The position numbers and the translations under genes are program-made. Below the pieces are notes generated by a model. It did not search any database, had not been told where the DNA came from, and worked only from the letters and a program-made list of their open reading frames with translations. Below, piece by piece: positions 1 to 8,876 of a DNA stretch of 64,000 nt (within the stretch, counting starts at the first letter, position 1; every line of letters begins with the position of its first letter). The stretch is from Methyloversatilis discipulorum (GTDB lineage: Bacteria; Pseudomonadota; Gammaproteobacteria; Burkholderiales; Rhodocyclaceae): the NCBI RefSeq assembly GCF_000527135.1, contig NZ_AZUP01000001.1:186001-250000 (forward strand). Direction: 5' to 3'.

Positions 1-897
1 CTTGTTCTCGACCGTATCGAGCTCGATGCCGAACAGTTCCGGCTGGGCAATGATGTTCTTGAGCGCCTGCAGCTTCGGCACGTAGTGCCGCGTTTCGTTG
101 GGCATGTTCAGCGAGGCGTAGTCGGTCGGCAGGCCGGCCGCCTGGTTGCGCATGACCGCTCGACCGACCGCGCCTTCGCCCCAGTTGTAGGAGGCGAGCG
201 CTAGGTGCCAGTCGCCGTGCATTTCGTAGATACGCTGAAGATATTCAAGCGCGGCGGCGGTCGAGGCGACGATGTCGCGGCGGTCGTCGCGCTGCGCGTT
301 CTGTTCCAGGCCGTAGAGCTTGCCGGTCGACGGGATGAACTGCCACAGCCCCGAGGCCCGCGCCGACGACAGCGCTTCCGGGTTGTAGGCACTTTCAACC
401 ATGGGCAGCAGCGCCAGTTCGGTCGGCAGGCCGCGCTTCTCGATTTCCTCGACGATGTGGAACATGTAGCGGCGGCCGCGTTCGGTCATCCGCCGGAAGT
501 AGTCGGGGCGGTTCAGGTACCAGGCCTGGTGCTCCGCCACCAGAGGGTGGTCCAGGTCGGCCATGCCGAAGCCCTTGCGGATGCGTTCCCACAGGTCGTC
601 CGGCGGCACGGTGAGGTCGATCGGTCTGATCGCTTCCTCTTCATTGGCGATCACTTCGGTCGGTTGCGGAAAGGGAATGGGCTCCGCCTTGCCCGGCTTG
701 ATGCCCGGCGTCGTGCGGCTGGCCGTGTCCGGGGTACGACGTGCTGCCGGGCGTTCGACCGAGCGGGTGCCGACCGAGGCGCCCGGAGGCTCGGCCGGTT
801 CTTCGGGCACGACGCCCGTGGCCGCACAGCCGGCGAGCGTTGCGGCCGCCAGCACGAGCAGCGAGCGGCGCAGCAGGGAAACGATGAAATGCGGCAT
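1..897 (-). CDS. mltD: Membrane-bound lytic murein transglycosylase D, C-terminus beyond left edge
   Basis: The 299 codons visible read to the window edge without a stop. The N-terminus has a lipoprotein signal peptide ending in a lipobox (LAGC, Cys about residue 24), so the protein should be anchored in the outer membrane. After a Pro-rich linker comes the SLT catalytic domain, with the glutamate in the VESAYNPEALS segment followed by GLWQFIPSTG and the ASYNWGEGAVGRA motif typical of MltD. The family cleaves the glycan strand of peptidoglycan to anhydromuropeptides and usually carries C-terminal LysM repeats, which would lie outside this window. The ATG at 897 was chosen because it gives the signal peptide directly. 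Family assignment is secure; the length cannot be judged. Confidence 0.93.
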   Translation of the reverse strand, partial: MPHFIVSLLRRSLLVLAAATLAGCAATGVVPEEPAEPPGASVGTRSVERPAARRTPDTASRTTPGIKPGKAEPIPFPQPTEVIANEEEAIRPIDLTVPPDDLWERIRKGFGMADLDHPLVAEHQAWYLNRPDYFRRMTERGRRYMFHIVEEIEKRGLPTELALLPMVESAYNPEALSSARASGLWQFIPSTGKLYGLEQNAQRDDRRDIVASTAAALEYLQRIYEMHGDWHLALASYNWGEGAVGRAVMRNQAAGLPTDYASLNMPNETRHYVPKLQALKNIIAQPELFGIELDTVENK

Positions 898-1019
898 TGC
901 GGCGAAAGAGCCAAACCCCGAATGCTAGCCAGCCGGAGCGGGCAGCGTCAAACCTTGCTGTCGGAGTGGGGTTGAAGGAGTGCGGATTGACCGCACGTCG
1001 CGGACGGGGTTCGTCGATG

Positions 1020-1047
1020 TTGTCCCGGGGCTTTGTAAGGTTATGAT
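1020..1047 (+). promoter_or_regulatory. Candidate sigma-70 promoter of the diguanylate cyclase gene
   Basis: TTGTCC at 1020-1025 and TATGAT at 1042-1047 are separated by 16 bases and lie just upstream of the cyclase start at 1072. The fit is reasonable but not perfect. Confidence 0.45.
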
Positions 1048-1071
1048 GGCGAATAAAAAAAGGGTGTGTCC

Positions 1072-2025
<954 letters not shown>

Positions 2026-2026
2026 C

Positions 2027-2046
2027 GCCGGCGCAGGCCGGCTTTT
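2027..2046 (+). terminator. Intrinsic terminator between convergent cyclase and gloB genes
   Basis: A six-base stem (GCCGGC 2027-2032 with GCCGGC 2037-2042), tetraloop GCAG and TTTT follow directly after the cyclase stop codon. Confidence 0.65.
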
Positions 2047-2807
2047 CAGAAGACGTTCTTCCACTCACGCAATACGGCGAACACCTCGACCGGGCTGCCC
2101 AGTCGGCGGCCGGCGTGCGCCTCCGCCGCGCGGATGACCGCCAGTTCGCGTGCGCGCAGGAAGGGGTTGGTCGCCAGTTCGTCGGCCAGCGCGCTCGGCA
2201 CGCTCGGCAGGCCGGCCTCGCGCAGCTTCGCTACGCGGCGGATGCGGGCCAGCAGCGCCTGATTGTCCGGTTCGACCGCCTGCGCGAAGCGCAGATTGGC
2301 CTGCGTGTATTCGTGCGCGCAATGGACACGGGTGTGCAGCGGCAGCGAGGCGAGCCGCGACAGCGAGTGCCACATCTGTTCCGCGCTGCCCTCGAACAGC
2401 CGCCCACAGCCCGCGGCGAACAGCGTGTCGCCGCAGAACAGCAGGTCGCCGCCGACGTAGGCGATGTGGCTGCGCGTGTGACCGGGCACTTCCAGCACCG
2501 CGAAGGTGGCCGCGAGCGAGGGCAGGGCGACGCGCGAACCTTCGCGCACCACCTCGTCGATATGCTCGATGCGCTCGTCGGCCGGCCCGAACACGCGGGC
2601 GCCGGTGCGGCGCTTCAGTTCGCCCAGGCCGCCGATGTGGTCGGCGTGGTGGTGGGTGATCAGTATGGTGTCCAGGCGCAGCGAATGTTCGTCGAGTGCG
2701 GCCAGCACCGGGGCGGCATCGCCCGGGTCGACCACCAGCGCCCGGTCACCTGCGGCGGCGAGCCAAAGATAGTTGTCGCCAAATGCGGGGATCGGATATA
2801 TCTTCAT
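2046..2807 (-). CDS. gloB: Hydroxyacylglutathione hydrolase (glyoxalase II)
   Basis: A 253-residue metallo-beta-lactamase-fold protein beginning MKIYPIPAFGDNY, the usual GloB start. It carries the binuclear metal motif THHHADHIGG, a GHTRSH segment and the FCGDTLFAAGCGRLFEG signature. It hydrolyses S-D-lactoylglutathione to D-lactate and glutathione, the second step of methylglyoxal detoxification in the cytoplasm. Length matches the family. An upstream extension of the frame is possible but would run into the divergent methyltransferase gene; the ATG at 2807 fits the family N-terminus. It is divergent from the methyltransferase-rnhA-dnaQ genes, an arrangement common in beta- and gammaproteobacteria. 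Confidence 0.96.
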   Translation of the reverse strand: MKIYPIPAFGDNYLWLAAAGDRALVVDPGDAAPVLAALDEHSLRLDTILITHHHADHIGGLGELKRRTGARVFGPADERIEHIDEVVREGSRVALPSLAATFAVLEVPGHTRSHIAYVGGDLLFCGDTLFAAGCGRLFEGSAEQMWHSLSRLASLPLHTRVHCAHEYTQANLRFAQAVEPDNQALLARIRRVAKLREAGLPSVPSALADELATNPFLRARELAVIRAAEAHAGRRLGSPVEVFAVLREWKNVF

Positions 2808-2882
2808 CCGCCCGATTCTGGCGGCTGGGCTCTGCGTTGACAATGCACCGGCCGCGATCTGCCTGCCCCACGCCTCTTGCCC

Positions 2883-3620
2883 ATGTCGATTCCCGGTCTG
2901 CACGAATGGTTGGACACGCCGCAGGGACAGTATGTCCAGCGCTGGGAGCAGGCGCGGGTCGACCAGATCGTGGCCGACGTGTTCGGCTACAACGCGGTAC
3001 AGATCGGGCTGCTGGAGCACGATTACCTGCGTGCCAACCGGATGCCGTTCAAGCTCTACTGCGAGGACGCGAAACCGGGCCCGCCGCGGGCGCTGATCTG
3101 CGATCCGGTGCAGTTGCCGTTCGCGGCGACCAGCGTCGATCTGGTCGTCCTGCCGCACGTACTCGAATTCGCCAGCGATCCGCACGCGGTGCTGCGCGAG
3201 GTCGAGCGCGTGCTGGTGCCGGAGGGGCAGGTACTGGTGACCGGCTTCAATCCGTTCAGCCTGTGGGGGGCCAGACGGCGCCTGCGCGAGCGCGACCCCT
3301 TCCCGTGGAACGGTGACTGGCTGTCGGTGCCGCGACTGCGCGACTGGTTCAAGCTGCTCAGCCTGGACACCCAGGCCGGCTGCTTCGGTTGTTACTGCCC
3401 GCCGGTACTCAGCGAGAAGTGGCTGGCGCGCTGGCACTTCATGGAGACCGCCGGCGATCGTTGGTGGCCCTTTCTCGGCGGCGCTTATGTGCTGCAAGGC
3501 ATCAAGCGCGTGCGCGGCATGCGACTCATCATGCCGACCTGGCGCGACCGCCGGGCGGCCGCGCGCGCGCTGGCGACGGTCAGTCCGCGCGCGCAGAAAC
3601 ACCGGGCGCCCGGCCAGTAG
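2883..3620 (+). CDS. SAM-dependent methyltransferase, YafS-like
   Basis: This 245-residue protein has a class I methyltransferase core: CDPVQLPFAATSVDLVVLPHVLEF (motifs II/III) and a ReVeRVLvPeGqvlvtGFNP post-III segment. The first glycine-rich SAM loop is weak. The substrate is unknown. Position between gloB and rnhA matches yafS of enterobacteria and its betaproteobacterial counterparts, so the neighbourhood is conserved even though the function is not established. ATG 2883 is preferred to the TTG two codons before it. The rnhA start follows 33 bases after the stop and the genes could be co-transcribed. Confidence 0.85.
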   Translation: MSIPGLHEWLDTPQGQYVQRWEQARVDQIVADVFGYNAVQIGLLEHDYLRANRMPFKLYCEDAKPGPPRALICDPVQLPFAATSVDLVVLPHVLEFASDPHAVLREVERVLVPEGQVLVTGFNPFSLWGARRRLRERDPFPWNGDWLSVPRLRDWFKLLSLDTQAGCFGCYCPPVLSEKWLARWHFMETAGDRWWPFLGGAYVLQGIKRVRGMRLIMPTWRDRRAAARALATVSPRAQKHRAPGQ

Positions 3621-3653
3621 GCGCGGCGCCCTCATCTATGACTGGAGATACGG

Positions 3654-4088
3654 TTGGACGAAGTCATCATCTACACGGACGGCGCCTGCAGCGGCAATCC
3701 GGGCCCCGGAGGCTGGGGCGCGCTGCTGAAGAGCGGCGAACACGAACGCGAGCTGTCGGGCGGCGAAGTCACGACCACCAACAACCGGATGGAACTGATG
3801 GCGGTGATCGAGGCACTGAACGCACTGAAGAAACCGGTGCGCGCGGTGGTCTATACCGACTCGCAGTACGTGCAGAAGGGCATCAGCGAGTGGATACATG
3901 GCTGGAAGCGCAAGGGCTGGAAGACGGCCGGCGGTGATCCGGTCAAGAACGTCGATCTGTGGAAGGCGCTCGACGCCGCAGCCGGCGTGCATCAGGTCGA
4001 ATGGAAATGGGTGAAAGGTCACGCCGGTCACCCGGAGAACGAACGCGCCGACCGCCTGGCGCGGGAGGCCATCCCGGCCCGTCGTTGA
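3654..4088 (+). CDS. rnhA: Ribonuclease HI
   Basis: A 144-residue RNase HI that cuts the RNA strand of RNA-DNA hybrids (R-loops, primers). It shows the full set of acidic metal ligands: Asp9 in [11 protein letters not shown], Glu47 in NNRMELMA, Asp69 in YTDSQYV and the Asp of NERADRLA near the C-terminus. Length is normal for bacterial RnhA without an extra hybrid-binding domain. The start is a TTG at 3654, supported by a GGAG Shine-Dalgarno at 3644-3647, six bases upstream. The nearby ATG at 3638 is in another frame. The usual rnhA-dnaQ pairing continues downstream. Confidence 0.97.
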   Translation: MDEVIIYTDGACSGNPGPGGWGALLKSGEHERELSGGEVTTTNNRMELMAVIEALNALKKPVRAVVYTDSQYVQKGISEWIHGWKRKGWKTAGGDPVKNVDLWKALDAAAGVHQVEWKWVKGHAGHPENERADRLAREAIPARR

Positions 4089-4119
4089 TCGCTGTCAGCG
4101 AACTGCAAGTTCTGGCCGG

Positions 4120-4125
4120 TACAAT
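4120..4125 (+). promoter_or_regulatory. Possible -10 element before dnaQ
   Basis: TACAAT at 4120-4125 lies 31 bases before the dnaQ start, but no convincing -35 hexamer was found at 16-18 bases, so this is only a candidate. Confidence 0.25.
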
Positions 4126-4155
4126 CCGGCCCGCCTCAAGGAGCCGCCTTTCCCC

Positions 4156-4875
4156 ATGATTCGCCAGATCATCCTCGATACCGAAACCACCGGCCTGGAG
4201 TGGCAGAACGGCGACCGGCTGATCGAAATCGGCTGCGTCGAGCTGGTCGGGCGCAAGCGCACCGGCCGCCGGCTGCACATGTACGTCAATCCGGAACGTG
4301 ACGTGCCGGAGGGCGCGGTGGCGGTGCACGGCATCACCACCGAGTTCCTCGCCGACAAGCCTAAGTTTCGCGACGTGGTCGACGAGTTCGTTGATTTCGT
4401 GCGCGACGCGGAGCTGGTCATCCACAACGCCGCCTTCGACGTCGGCTTCCTCGACAACGAACTGAATATCGTCGGCCGGCCGCCCTTGCGCGAAACCTGC
4501 GTGTGGCCGGCGATCGATACCGTGCGCATGGCGCGCGACATGTTCCCGGGCAAGCGCGCCAACCTCGACGCGCTGTGCGAGCGCTTCGGCATCGAGAACT
4601 CGCATCGTGAGTTCCACGGCGCGCTGCTCGACGCGGAACTGCTGGTCGAGGTCTATCTTGCGATGACCCGGGGCCAGGAAAGCCTGATCATCGACCTCGA
4701 ACCGGAAGCCTCGGCGGTGCGTGCCGCCGCGGCCGCGCGCCCGCGTGGTGCATTGCGCCGGGTGCAGGCAAGCGAGGCGGAACTGGCCGAGCACGAACGC
4801 GTGCTGGCCGAGATCGACAAGGCCAGCGGCGGCGCCACGGTCTGGCGCAAGCTCGAACCGGCGCAGGCCGGATGA
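4156..4875 (+). CDS. dnaQ: DNA polymerase III epsilon subunit (3'-5' proofreading exonuclease)
   Basis: A 239-residue DEDD-family exonuclease: ExoI motif ILDTETTGLEW (Asp8, Glu10), ExoII HNAAFDVGFLDNEL, and ExoIII with the HREFHGALLDAELL segment. It proofreads for the replicative polymerase as part of the core with DnaE. The C-terminal tail (about 180-239) is Ala/Arg/Glu rich and would carry the alpha-subunit contact. Start at ATG 4156 gives the standard MxRQIILDTETTG N-terminus. It lies 67 bases after rnhA in the same orientation. Confidence 0.96.
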   Translation: MIRQIILDTETTGLEWQNGDRLIEIGCVELVGRKRTGRRLHMYVNPERDVPEGAVAVHGITTEFLADKPKFRDVVDEFVDFVRDAELVIHNAAFDVGFLDNELNIVGRPPLRETCVWPAIDTVRMARDMFPGKRANLDALCERFGIENSHREFHGALLDAELLVEVYLAMTRGQESLIIDLEPEASAVRAAAAARPRGALRRVQASEAELAEHERVLAEIDKASGGATVWRKLEPAQAG

Positions 4876-4944
4876 ATACAGGGTCGGTCGGCAGACCCGA
4901 AGCCGAGGCAGGTTTCTTGCTTCAGCGGCCGGACATTTCCGGAT

Positions 4945-4965
4945 GCGTCGCCAACCCGGCGACGC
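4945..4965. other. Hairpin between dnaQ and the isocitrate dehydrogenase gene
   Basis: GCGTCGCC (4945-4952) pairs perfectly with GGCGACGC (4958-4965) around a five-base loop. There is no T-run, so it may be a weak terminator or a leader structure; the 127-base gap holds nothing else clear. Confidence 0.4.
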
Positions 4966-5002
4966 GGTCCGGGGACAATGAACCATTACAGGAGACCCCC
5001 GA

Positions 5003-6040
5003 ATGAGCGCGCAGAAAATCCCCGCCACACTGATCCCCGGTGACGGCATCGGACCGGAAATCATGGAAGCCGCGCTGGCGGCGCTCGACGCGGTGGGGGC
5101 TCCGTTCGAGTGGGAACAGATGCCTGCCGGCATGGGCGCGCTGAAGAGCGAAGGTGATCCGCTGCCGGCGAAGACGCTGGACAGCATCCGGCGCACCCGG
5201 CTGGCACTGAAGGGCCCGCTGGAAACGCCGGTCGGCGGCGGTTTCCGCTCGATCAACGTGCGCCTGCGCGAGGAGTTCAAGCTCTACGCCAACATCCGCC
5301 CGGCGCAGACGCTGATCCCGGGCGGCCGCTACGACAACATCGACCTCATCGTCTGCCGCGAGAACCTCGAAGGCCTGTACATGGGCTACGAGCACTTCAT
5401 CCCGATCGAGGGCGACCCGCACGCGGTGGCGATGTCGACCGGCGTGAATACCCGCCAGGGCGCGCGCCACATTCTCGAATACGCCTTCGAACACGCGATC
5501 GCGCTCGGTCGCAAGAAGGTGACCGTGGTGCACAAGGCCAACATCATGAAGGCGCTGACCGGCATCTTCCTGGAAACGGCCGAGCAGATGTACGAGGAGC
5601 GCTACAAGGGCAGGATCCAGTTCGAACAGGTCATCGTCGACGCCTGCTGCATGAAGCTGGTGATGAACCCCTGGCAGTTCGACGTGCTGGTCACGACCAA
5701 CCTGTTCGGCGACATCCTGTCCGACCTGACTGCGGGTCTGGTCGGCGGCCTGGGCATGGCGCCCGGTTCCAACATCGGCGCCGATGCGGCCATCTTCGAA
5801 GCGGTGCACGGCTCGGCACCGGACATCGCCGGCAAGGGCATCGCCAATCCGACGGCGCTGGTGCTGGCCGCCGCGCTGATGCTGGATCACGTGAACATGC
5901 AGGACAAGGGCGACCGCATTCGCAAGGCGGTGTCGGAAACGCTGAACATCGACAACGTCCGCACCGGTGACCTGGGCGGCCGCGCCAGCACCAAGGAGTA
6001 CACCGCCGCACTGGTTGCCCGCATCCGCAACAACGGCTGA
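5003..6040 (+). CDS. Isocitrate dehydrogenase, NAD-type (IDH/IPMDH family)
   Basis: A 345-residue member of the isocitrate/isopropylmalate dehydrogenase family, which oxidatively decarboxylates a 2R,3-hydroxyacid. The substrate loop reads SINVRLREEFKLYANIRP, with the Ser characteristic of isocitrate-using enzymes. Other motifs are VCRENLEGLYMGYEH, VVHKANIMK, DVLVTTNLFGDILSD and the GSAPDIAGKGIANPTAL nucleotide-binding segment. The short length resembles monomeric-chain NAD-IDH and homoisocitrate/tartrate enzymes rather than the 415-residue NADP Icd, so NAD use is inferred. AGGAG lies just before the ATG. No leu or other pathway genes are adjacent. The 149 bases to mobB hold nothing recognisable. 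Confidence 0.85.
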   Translation: MSAQKIPATLIPGDGIGPEIMEAALAALDAVGAPFEWEQMPAGMGALKSEGDPLPAKTLDSIRRTRLALKGPLETPVGGGFRSINVRLREEFKLYANIRPAQTLIPGGRYDNIDLIVCRENLEGLYMGYEHFIPIEGDPHAVAMSTGVNTRQGARHILEYAFEHAIALGRKKVTVVHKANIMKALTGIFLETAEQMYEERYKGRIQFEQVIVDACCMKLVMNPWQFDVLVTTNLFGDILSDLTAGLVGGLGMAPGSNIGADAAIFEAVHGSAPDIAGKGIANPTALVLAAALMLDHVNMQDKGDRIRKAVSETLNIDNVRTGDLGGRASTKEYTAALVARIRNNG

Positions 6041-6189
6041 GCCGGCGGCTGAACGGTCTGCGTCACGACCGTTCCATCCGGCCGGCGGCGTCCGGAGATC
6101 GACCTGCTCAGGTCCGGTTTCCGGACGTGGTCCGCCAGTCGGGCCCGCTTCCGGGCGATAATCGCGTTTTACCCGCGCCCGCCCACCCC

Positions 6190-6690
6190 ATGAAAGTTTT
6201 CGGATTTGCCGGCTACAGCGGTTCCGGCAAGACCACGCTGATCGAGCAGCTGATTCCTCACTTCGTGCTGGAGGGGCTGACCGTGTCGCTGATCAAGCAT
6301 GCGCACGCGGGCTTCGACATCGACAAGCCGGGCAAGGATTCGCACCGCCTGCGCGAGGCCGGCTGCACCGAAGTGATGCTGGTGTCGAACAACCGTTGGG
6401 TGCTGATGCACGAACTGCGCGGGCGCCCGGAACCGACGCTGGACGAGCAGATCGCCGCCATGGGCGACTGCGACCTGCTGCTGGTCGAGGGCTACAAGGC
6501 GTCGCCGATCCCGAAGCTGGAAATCCACCGCCCGTCCTACGGCCGGCCGCTGATGTATCCCGACAACCCGCACGTGGTGGCGGTCGCCACCGACGAGCCG
6601 ATGGAACTTCCGCTGCCCCGGCTCGACCTGAATGACGTGGAAGCCATCGCCGGCTTCATCCTTCGCCACCAGGGATTCAGATCATCCTGA
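6190..6690 (+). CDS. mobB: Molybdopterin-guanine dinucleotide biosynthesis adapter MobB
   Basis: A 166-residue P-loop GTPase with GYSGSGKTT near the N-terminus (residues 8-16) and the LIKHAHAGFDIDKPGKDS and LLLVEGYK segments typical of MobB. It binds GTP and assists MobA in attaching GMP to molybdopterin. ATG 6190 is chosen because it places the P-loop at the usual distance; upstream codons in frame are not family-like. moeA, moaD and moaE follow in the same direction, so this is a molybdenum-cofactor block, though mobA, moaA and moaC are not in the window. Confidence 0.95.
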   Translation: MKVFGFAGYSGSGKTTLIEQLIPHFVLEGLTVSLIKHAHAGFDIDKPGKDSHRLREAGCTEVMLVSNNRWVLMHELRGRPEPTLDEQIAAMGDCDLLLVEGYKASPIPKLEIHRPSYGRPLMYPDNPHVVAVATDEPMELPLPRLDLNDVEAIAGFILRHQGFRSS

Positions 6691-6715
6691 GAACCTCGGT
6701 TGATCGGCGTCGTGG

Positions 6716-6810
6716 GCGCGGCTGGCGAGGTGTACGGCAAGGCGCGAGGACGCGGCAGGATGGCTCCCTGCAAGGACGAGCAACGCCGCAGGGCGCCTCG
6801 CCAGCCGTGT
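6716..6810. other. Structured intergenic element before moeA (long imperfect hairpin)
   Basis: GGCTGGCGAGG at 6720-6730 pairs perfectly with CCTCGCCAGCC at 6796-6806. The stem extends by four more G-C/G-U pairs at its base. The apical part can form further stems, such as GCAGG/CCTGC and GCGGC/GCCGC. The 231-base gap between mobB and moeA contains no other clear gene. It could be a cis-acting leader RNA of moeA or a dispersed palindromic repeat; sequence alone does not decide. The known Moco riboswitch motif was not recognised. Confidence 0.45.
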
Positions 6811-6921
6811 ACGCGGCGTCGAAGCGGTCTCGGCCGGGAGTATGAAGGGCAGGCAAATGACGACATTGATGACGACAACTACTCTGATCAATATGCCAAG
6901 CGGTCAGCCGAGGTTCTCAGG

Positions 6922-8139
6922 ATGAACGAAATGCTCACGCTGGACGCTGCGGTCGAACGCCTGCTCGCGGCCGCACGTCCGATCGCCGACAGCGAAACCG
7001 TATCGACATTCGCTGCCGCCGGCCGCGTGCTCGCTACCGACCAGCGCTCGACGCTGACCGTGCCGCCGCACGACAACTCCAGCATGGACGGCTACGCCGT
7101 GCGTCTGGCCGACCTCGACGTGCCTGGCTGCTGCCTGCCGATGAGCCAGCGCATCCCGGCCGGTCATGTCGGCGCGCCGCTGGCCGCCGGGACCTGTGCC
7201 CGCATCTTCACCGGCGCGCCGGTGCCGCCGGGCGCCGACGCCATCGTGATGCAGGAGTCGACGCGCACCACGGAAGCCGGCGTCTGTTTCGACGAGATCC
7301 CGAAGCCGGGTGCGTGGATACGCCGCGCCGGCGAGGACATCCGCGAAGGCGACGTGGTGTTGGCGGCCGGCACCCGGCTGCGCGCGCAGGAAGTCGGGCT
7401 GGCGGCGTCGATCGGTCTGGCCGAGGTGCCGGTAGTGCGGCGGCCGCGCGTCGCGCTGTTCTCGACCGGCGACGAACTGGTCATGCCGGGCGAGCCGCTG
7501 CCGCCGGGCGGCATCTACAACTCCAACCGTTACACGCTGCGCGCGCTGTGTGAAACGCTGGGCTGCGAAGTGCTGGACCTCGGCATCGTCCCCGACCGCC
7601 TCGACGCCACGCGCGCCGCGCTGCGCGAAGCCGCGGCAAGCTGCGACCTGATACTGACAAGCGGCGGCGTCGGCGTCGGCGAGGAAGACCACATCAAGCC
7701 GGCGCTGACCGCCGAAGGCGGGCTGGACAGCTGGAAGATCGCGATGAAGCCGGGCAAGCCGCTGGCGCATGGCCACGTGAAGCGCGCAGACGGCGGTCAT
7801 GCGGATTTCCTCGGCCTGCCCGGCAATCCGGTGTCCAGCTTCGTCACTTTCCTGCTGCTGGTGCGCCCTTTCATCCTGCGTCGCATGGGTGTGGCCGACG
7901 TCGCCGCTCAGCCATTCATGGTGCGTGCCGATTTCGACTGGCCAAAGCCGGACCGCCGCCGCGAATTCCTGCGCGTGCGCCGCAACGCCGAAGGGGGTCT
8001 CGAACTGTTTCCGAACCAGAGTTCGGGCGTGCTCACCTCCACCGTGTGGGGCAGCGGTCTGGCCGACATCGCCGCCGGCCAGCCGGTGAAGCGGGGCGAC
8101 GCCGTGCCCTTCCTGTCCTTCGAATCCCTGCTGTACTGA
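6922..8139 (+). CDS. moeA: Molybdopterin molybdenumtransferase MoeA
   Basis: A 405-residue MoeA that inserts molybdate into adenylylated molybdopterin. Domain order is normal: N-terminal region with PPHDNSSMDGYAVR, the GxxARIFTGAPVPPGADAIVMQE segment, a MogA-like fold with FSTGDELVMPGEPLPPGGIYNSN and ILTSGGVGVGEEDHIK, MKPGKPLAHG, LGLPGNPVSSFVTF, and a C-terminal beta domain. The frame stays open upstream to 6700, but that stretch is low-complexity and overlaps the structured element, so ATG 6922 (MNEMLTLDAA) is taken as the start. moaD follows after three bases, suggesting co-translation. Confidence 0.96.
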   Translation: MNEMLTLDAAVERLLAAARPIADSETVSTFAAAGRVLATDQRSTLTVPPHDNSSMDGYAVRLADLDVPGCCLPMSQRIPAGHVGAPLAAGTCARIFTGAPVPPGADAIVMQESTRTTEAGVCFDEIPKPGAWIRRAGEDIREGDVVLAAGTRLRAQEVGLAASIGLAEVPVVRRPRVALFSTGDELVMPGEPLPPGGIYNSNRYTLRALCETLGCEVLDLGIVPDRLDATRAALREAAASCDLILTSGGVGVGEEDHIKPALTAEGGLDSWKIAMKPGKPLAHGHVKRADGGHADFLGLPGNPVSSFVTFLLLVRPFILRRMGVADVAAQPFMVRADFDWPKPDRRREFLRVRRNAEGGLELFPNQSSGVLTSTVWGSGLADIAAGQPVKRGDAVPFLSFESLLY

Positions 8140-8142
8140 GTC

Positions 8143-8403
8143 ATGACGATGAAGATCAAGGTGCTTTACTTCGCCGCGTTGCGCGAAGCGCTGGGTTCGC
8201 CCGGTGAGACGGTCGACCTGCCGGCCGATGTGACCACGCTGGCCGGCGTGCGCGCGCTGATCGCCAGCCGCGGCGGCGACTGGGACAAGCTCGCACAGAT
8301 GAAGAACCTGCGTGCGGCGGTGAACCAGCGCATGGCCGAACCGGACGCCGCGGTCGCCGACGGCGACGAAGTGGCCTTCTTCCCGCCGGTCACCGGCGGC
8401 TGA
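8143..8403 (+). CDS. moaD: Molybdopterin synthase small subunit MoaD
   Basis: An 86-residue ubiquitin-fold sulphur carrier. The start VLYFAALREALG and the obligatory C-terminal Gly-Gly (FFPPVTGG) are both present; the terminal glycine becomes a thiocarboxylate that donates sulphur to precursor Z. The start could be the ATG at 8143 or the one two codons later at 8149. It sits three bases after moeA and ten bases before moaE, so it is very likely in one operon with both. Confidence 0.95.
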   Translation: MTMKIKVLYFAALREALGSPGETVDLPADVTTLAGVRALIASRGGDWDKLAQMKNLRAAVNQRMAEPDAAVADGDEVAFFPPVTGG

Positions 8404-8413
8404 GGAGAAAAGC

Positions 8414-8872
8414 ATGAGTGTGAGCGTGCAGCAGGCCGACTTCGACATCGGCGCAGAGATCGACGCGCTGCTGGCCGGGCGCACCGACGTCGGCGCGGTG
8501 GCCACCTTCACCGGTCTGGTGCGCGATATCAATGACGGCTCCGGCGTGCATGCGATGACGCTGGAGCACTACCCGGGCATGACCGAGGCGGCGCTGGAGG
8601 ACATCGTCGCGCAGGCGAAGGCGCGCTGGGACATCCTGGCGGTGCGGGTGATCCACCGCGTCGGCACGCTGCAGCCGGCAGACCGCATCGTACTGGTGGT
8701 CGTCGCCGGCAGTCACCGCGGCGAAGCCTTCGCCGCCTGCGAATTCATCATGGATTACCTGAAGACCCGCGCGCCGTTCTGGAAGCGCGAGGACACGCCG
8801 GAAGGCAGCCGCTGGGTCGATGCGCGCGATTCCGACGACAGCGCGGCCGAACGCTGGAAGCAGGGCGGCTGA
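8414..8872 (+). CDS. moaE: Molybdopterin synthase catalytic subunit MoaE
   Basis: A 152-residue MoaE with the hallmark GAVATFTGLVRD, LEHYPGMTE, RVIHRVGTLQPAD, SHRGEAFAACEFIMDYLKTRAPFWKRE and the Lys-rich active site between them. It pairs with MoaD to make molybdopterin from cyclic pyranopterin monophosphate. AGGAG precedes the ATG. Its stop is only four bases from the convergent stop of the NosR-like gene at 8877, leaving no room for a separate terminator. Confidence 0.96.
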   Translation: MSVSVQQADFDIGAEIDALLAGRTDVGAVATFTGLVRDINDGSGVHAMTLEHYPGMTEAALEDIVAQAKARWDILAVRVIHRVGTLQPADRIVLVVVAGSHRGEAFAACEFIMDYLKTRAPFWKREDTPEGSRWVDARDSDDSAAERWKQGG

Positions 8873-8876
8873 ACGC

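Noticed and set aside
205-975. Long plus-strand open frame of 256 codons
   Set aside because: It is antisense to mltD, whose lipobox and catalytic motifs are clear; its composition is typical of a GC-rich shadow frame.
6700-6921. N-terminal extension of moeA
   Set aside because: The frame is open but the extra residues are low-complexity and not MoeA-like, and the DNA forms a strong hairpin.
6691-6921. Moco riboswitch
   Set aside because: I could not match the known consensus by eye, so it is only reported as a structured element.
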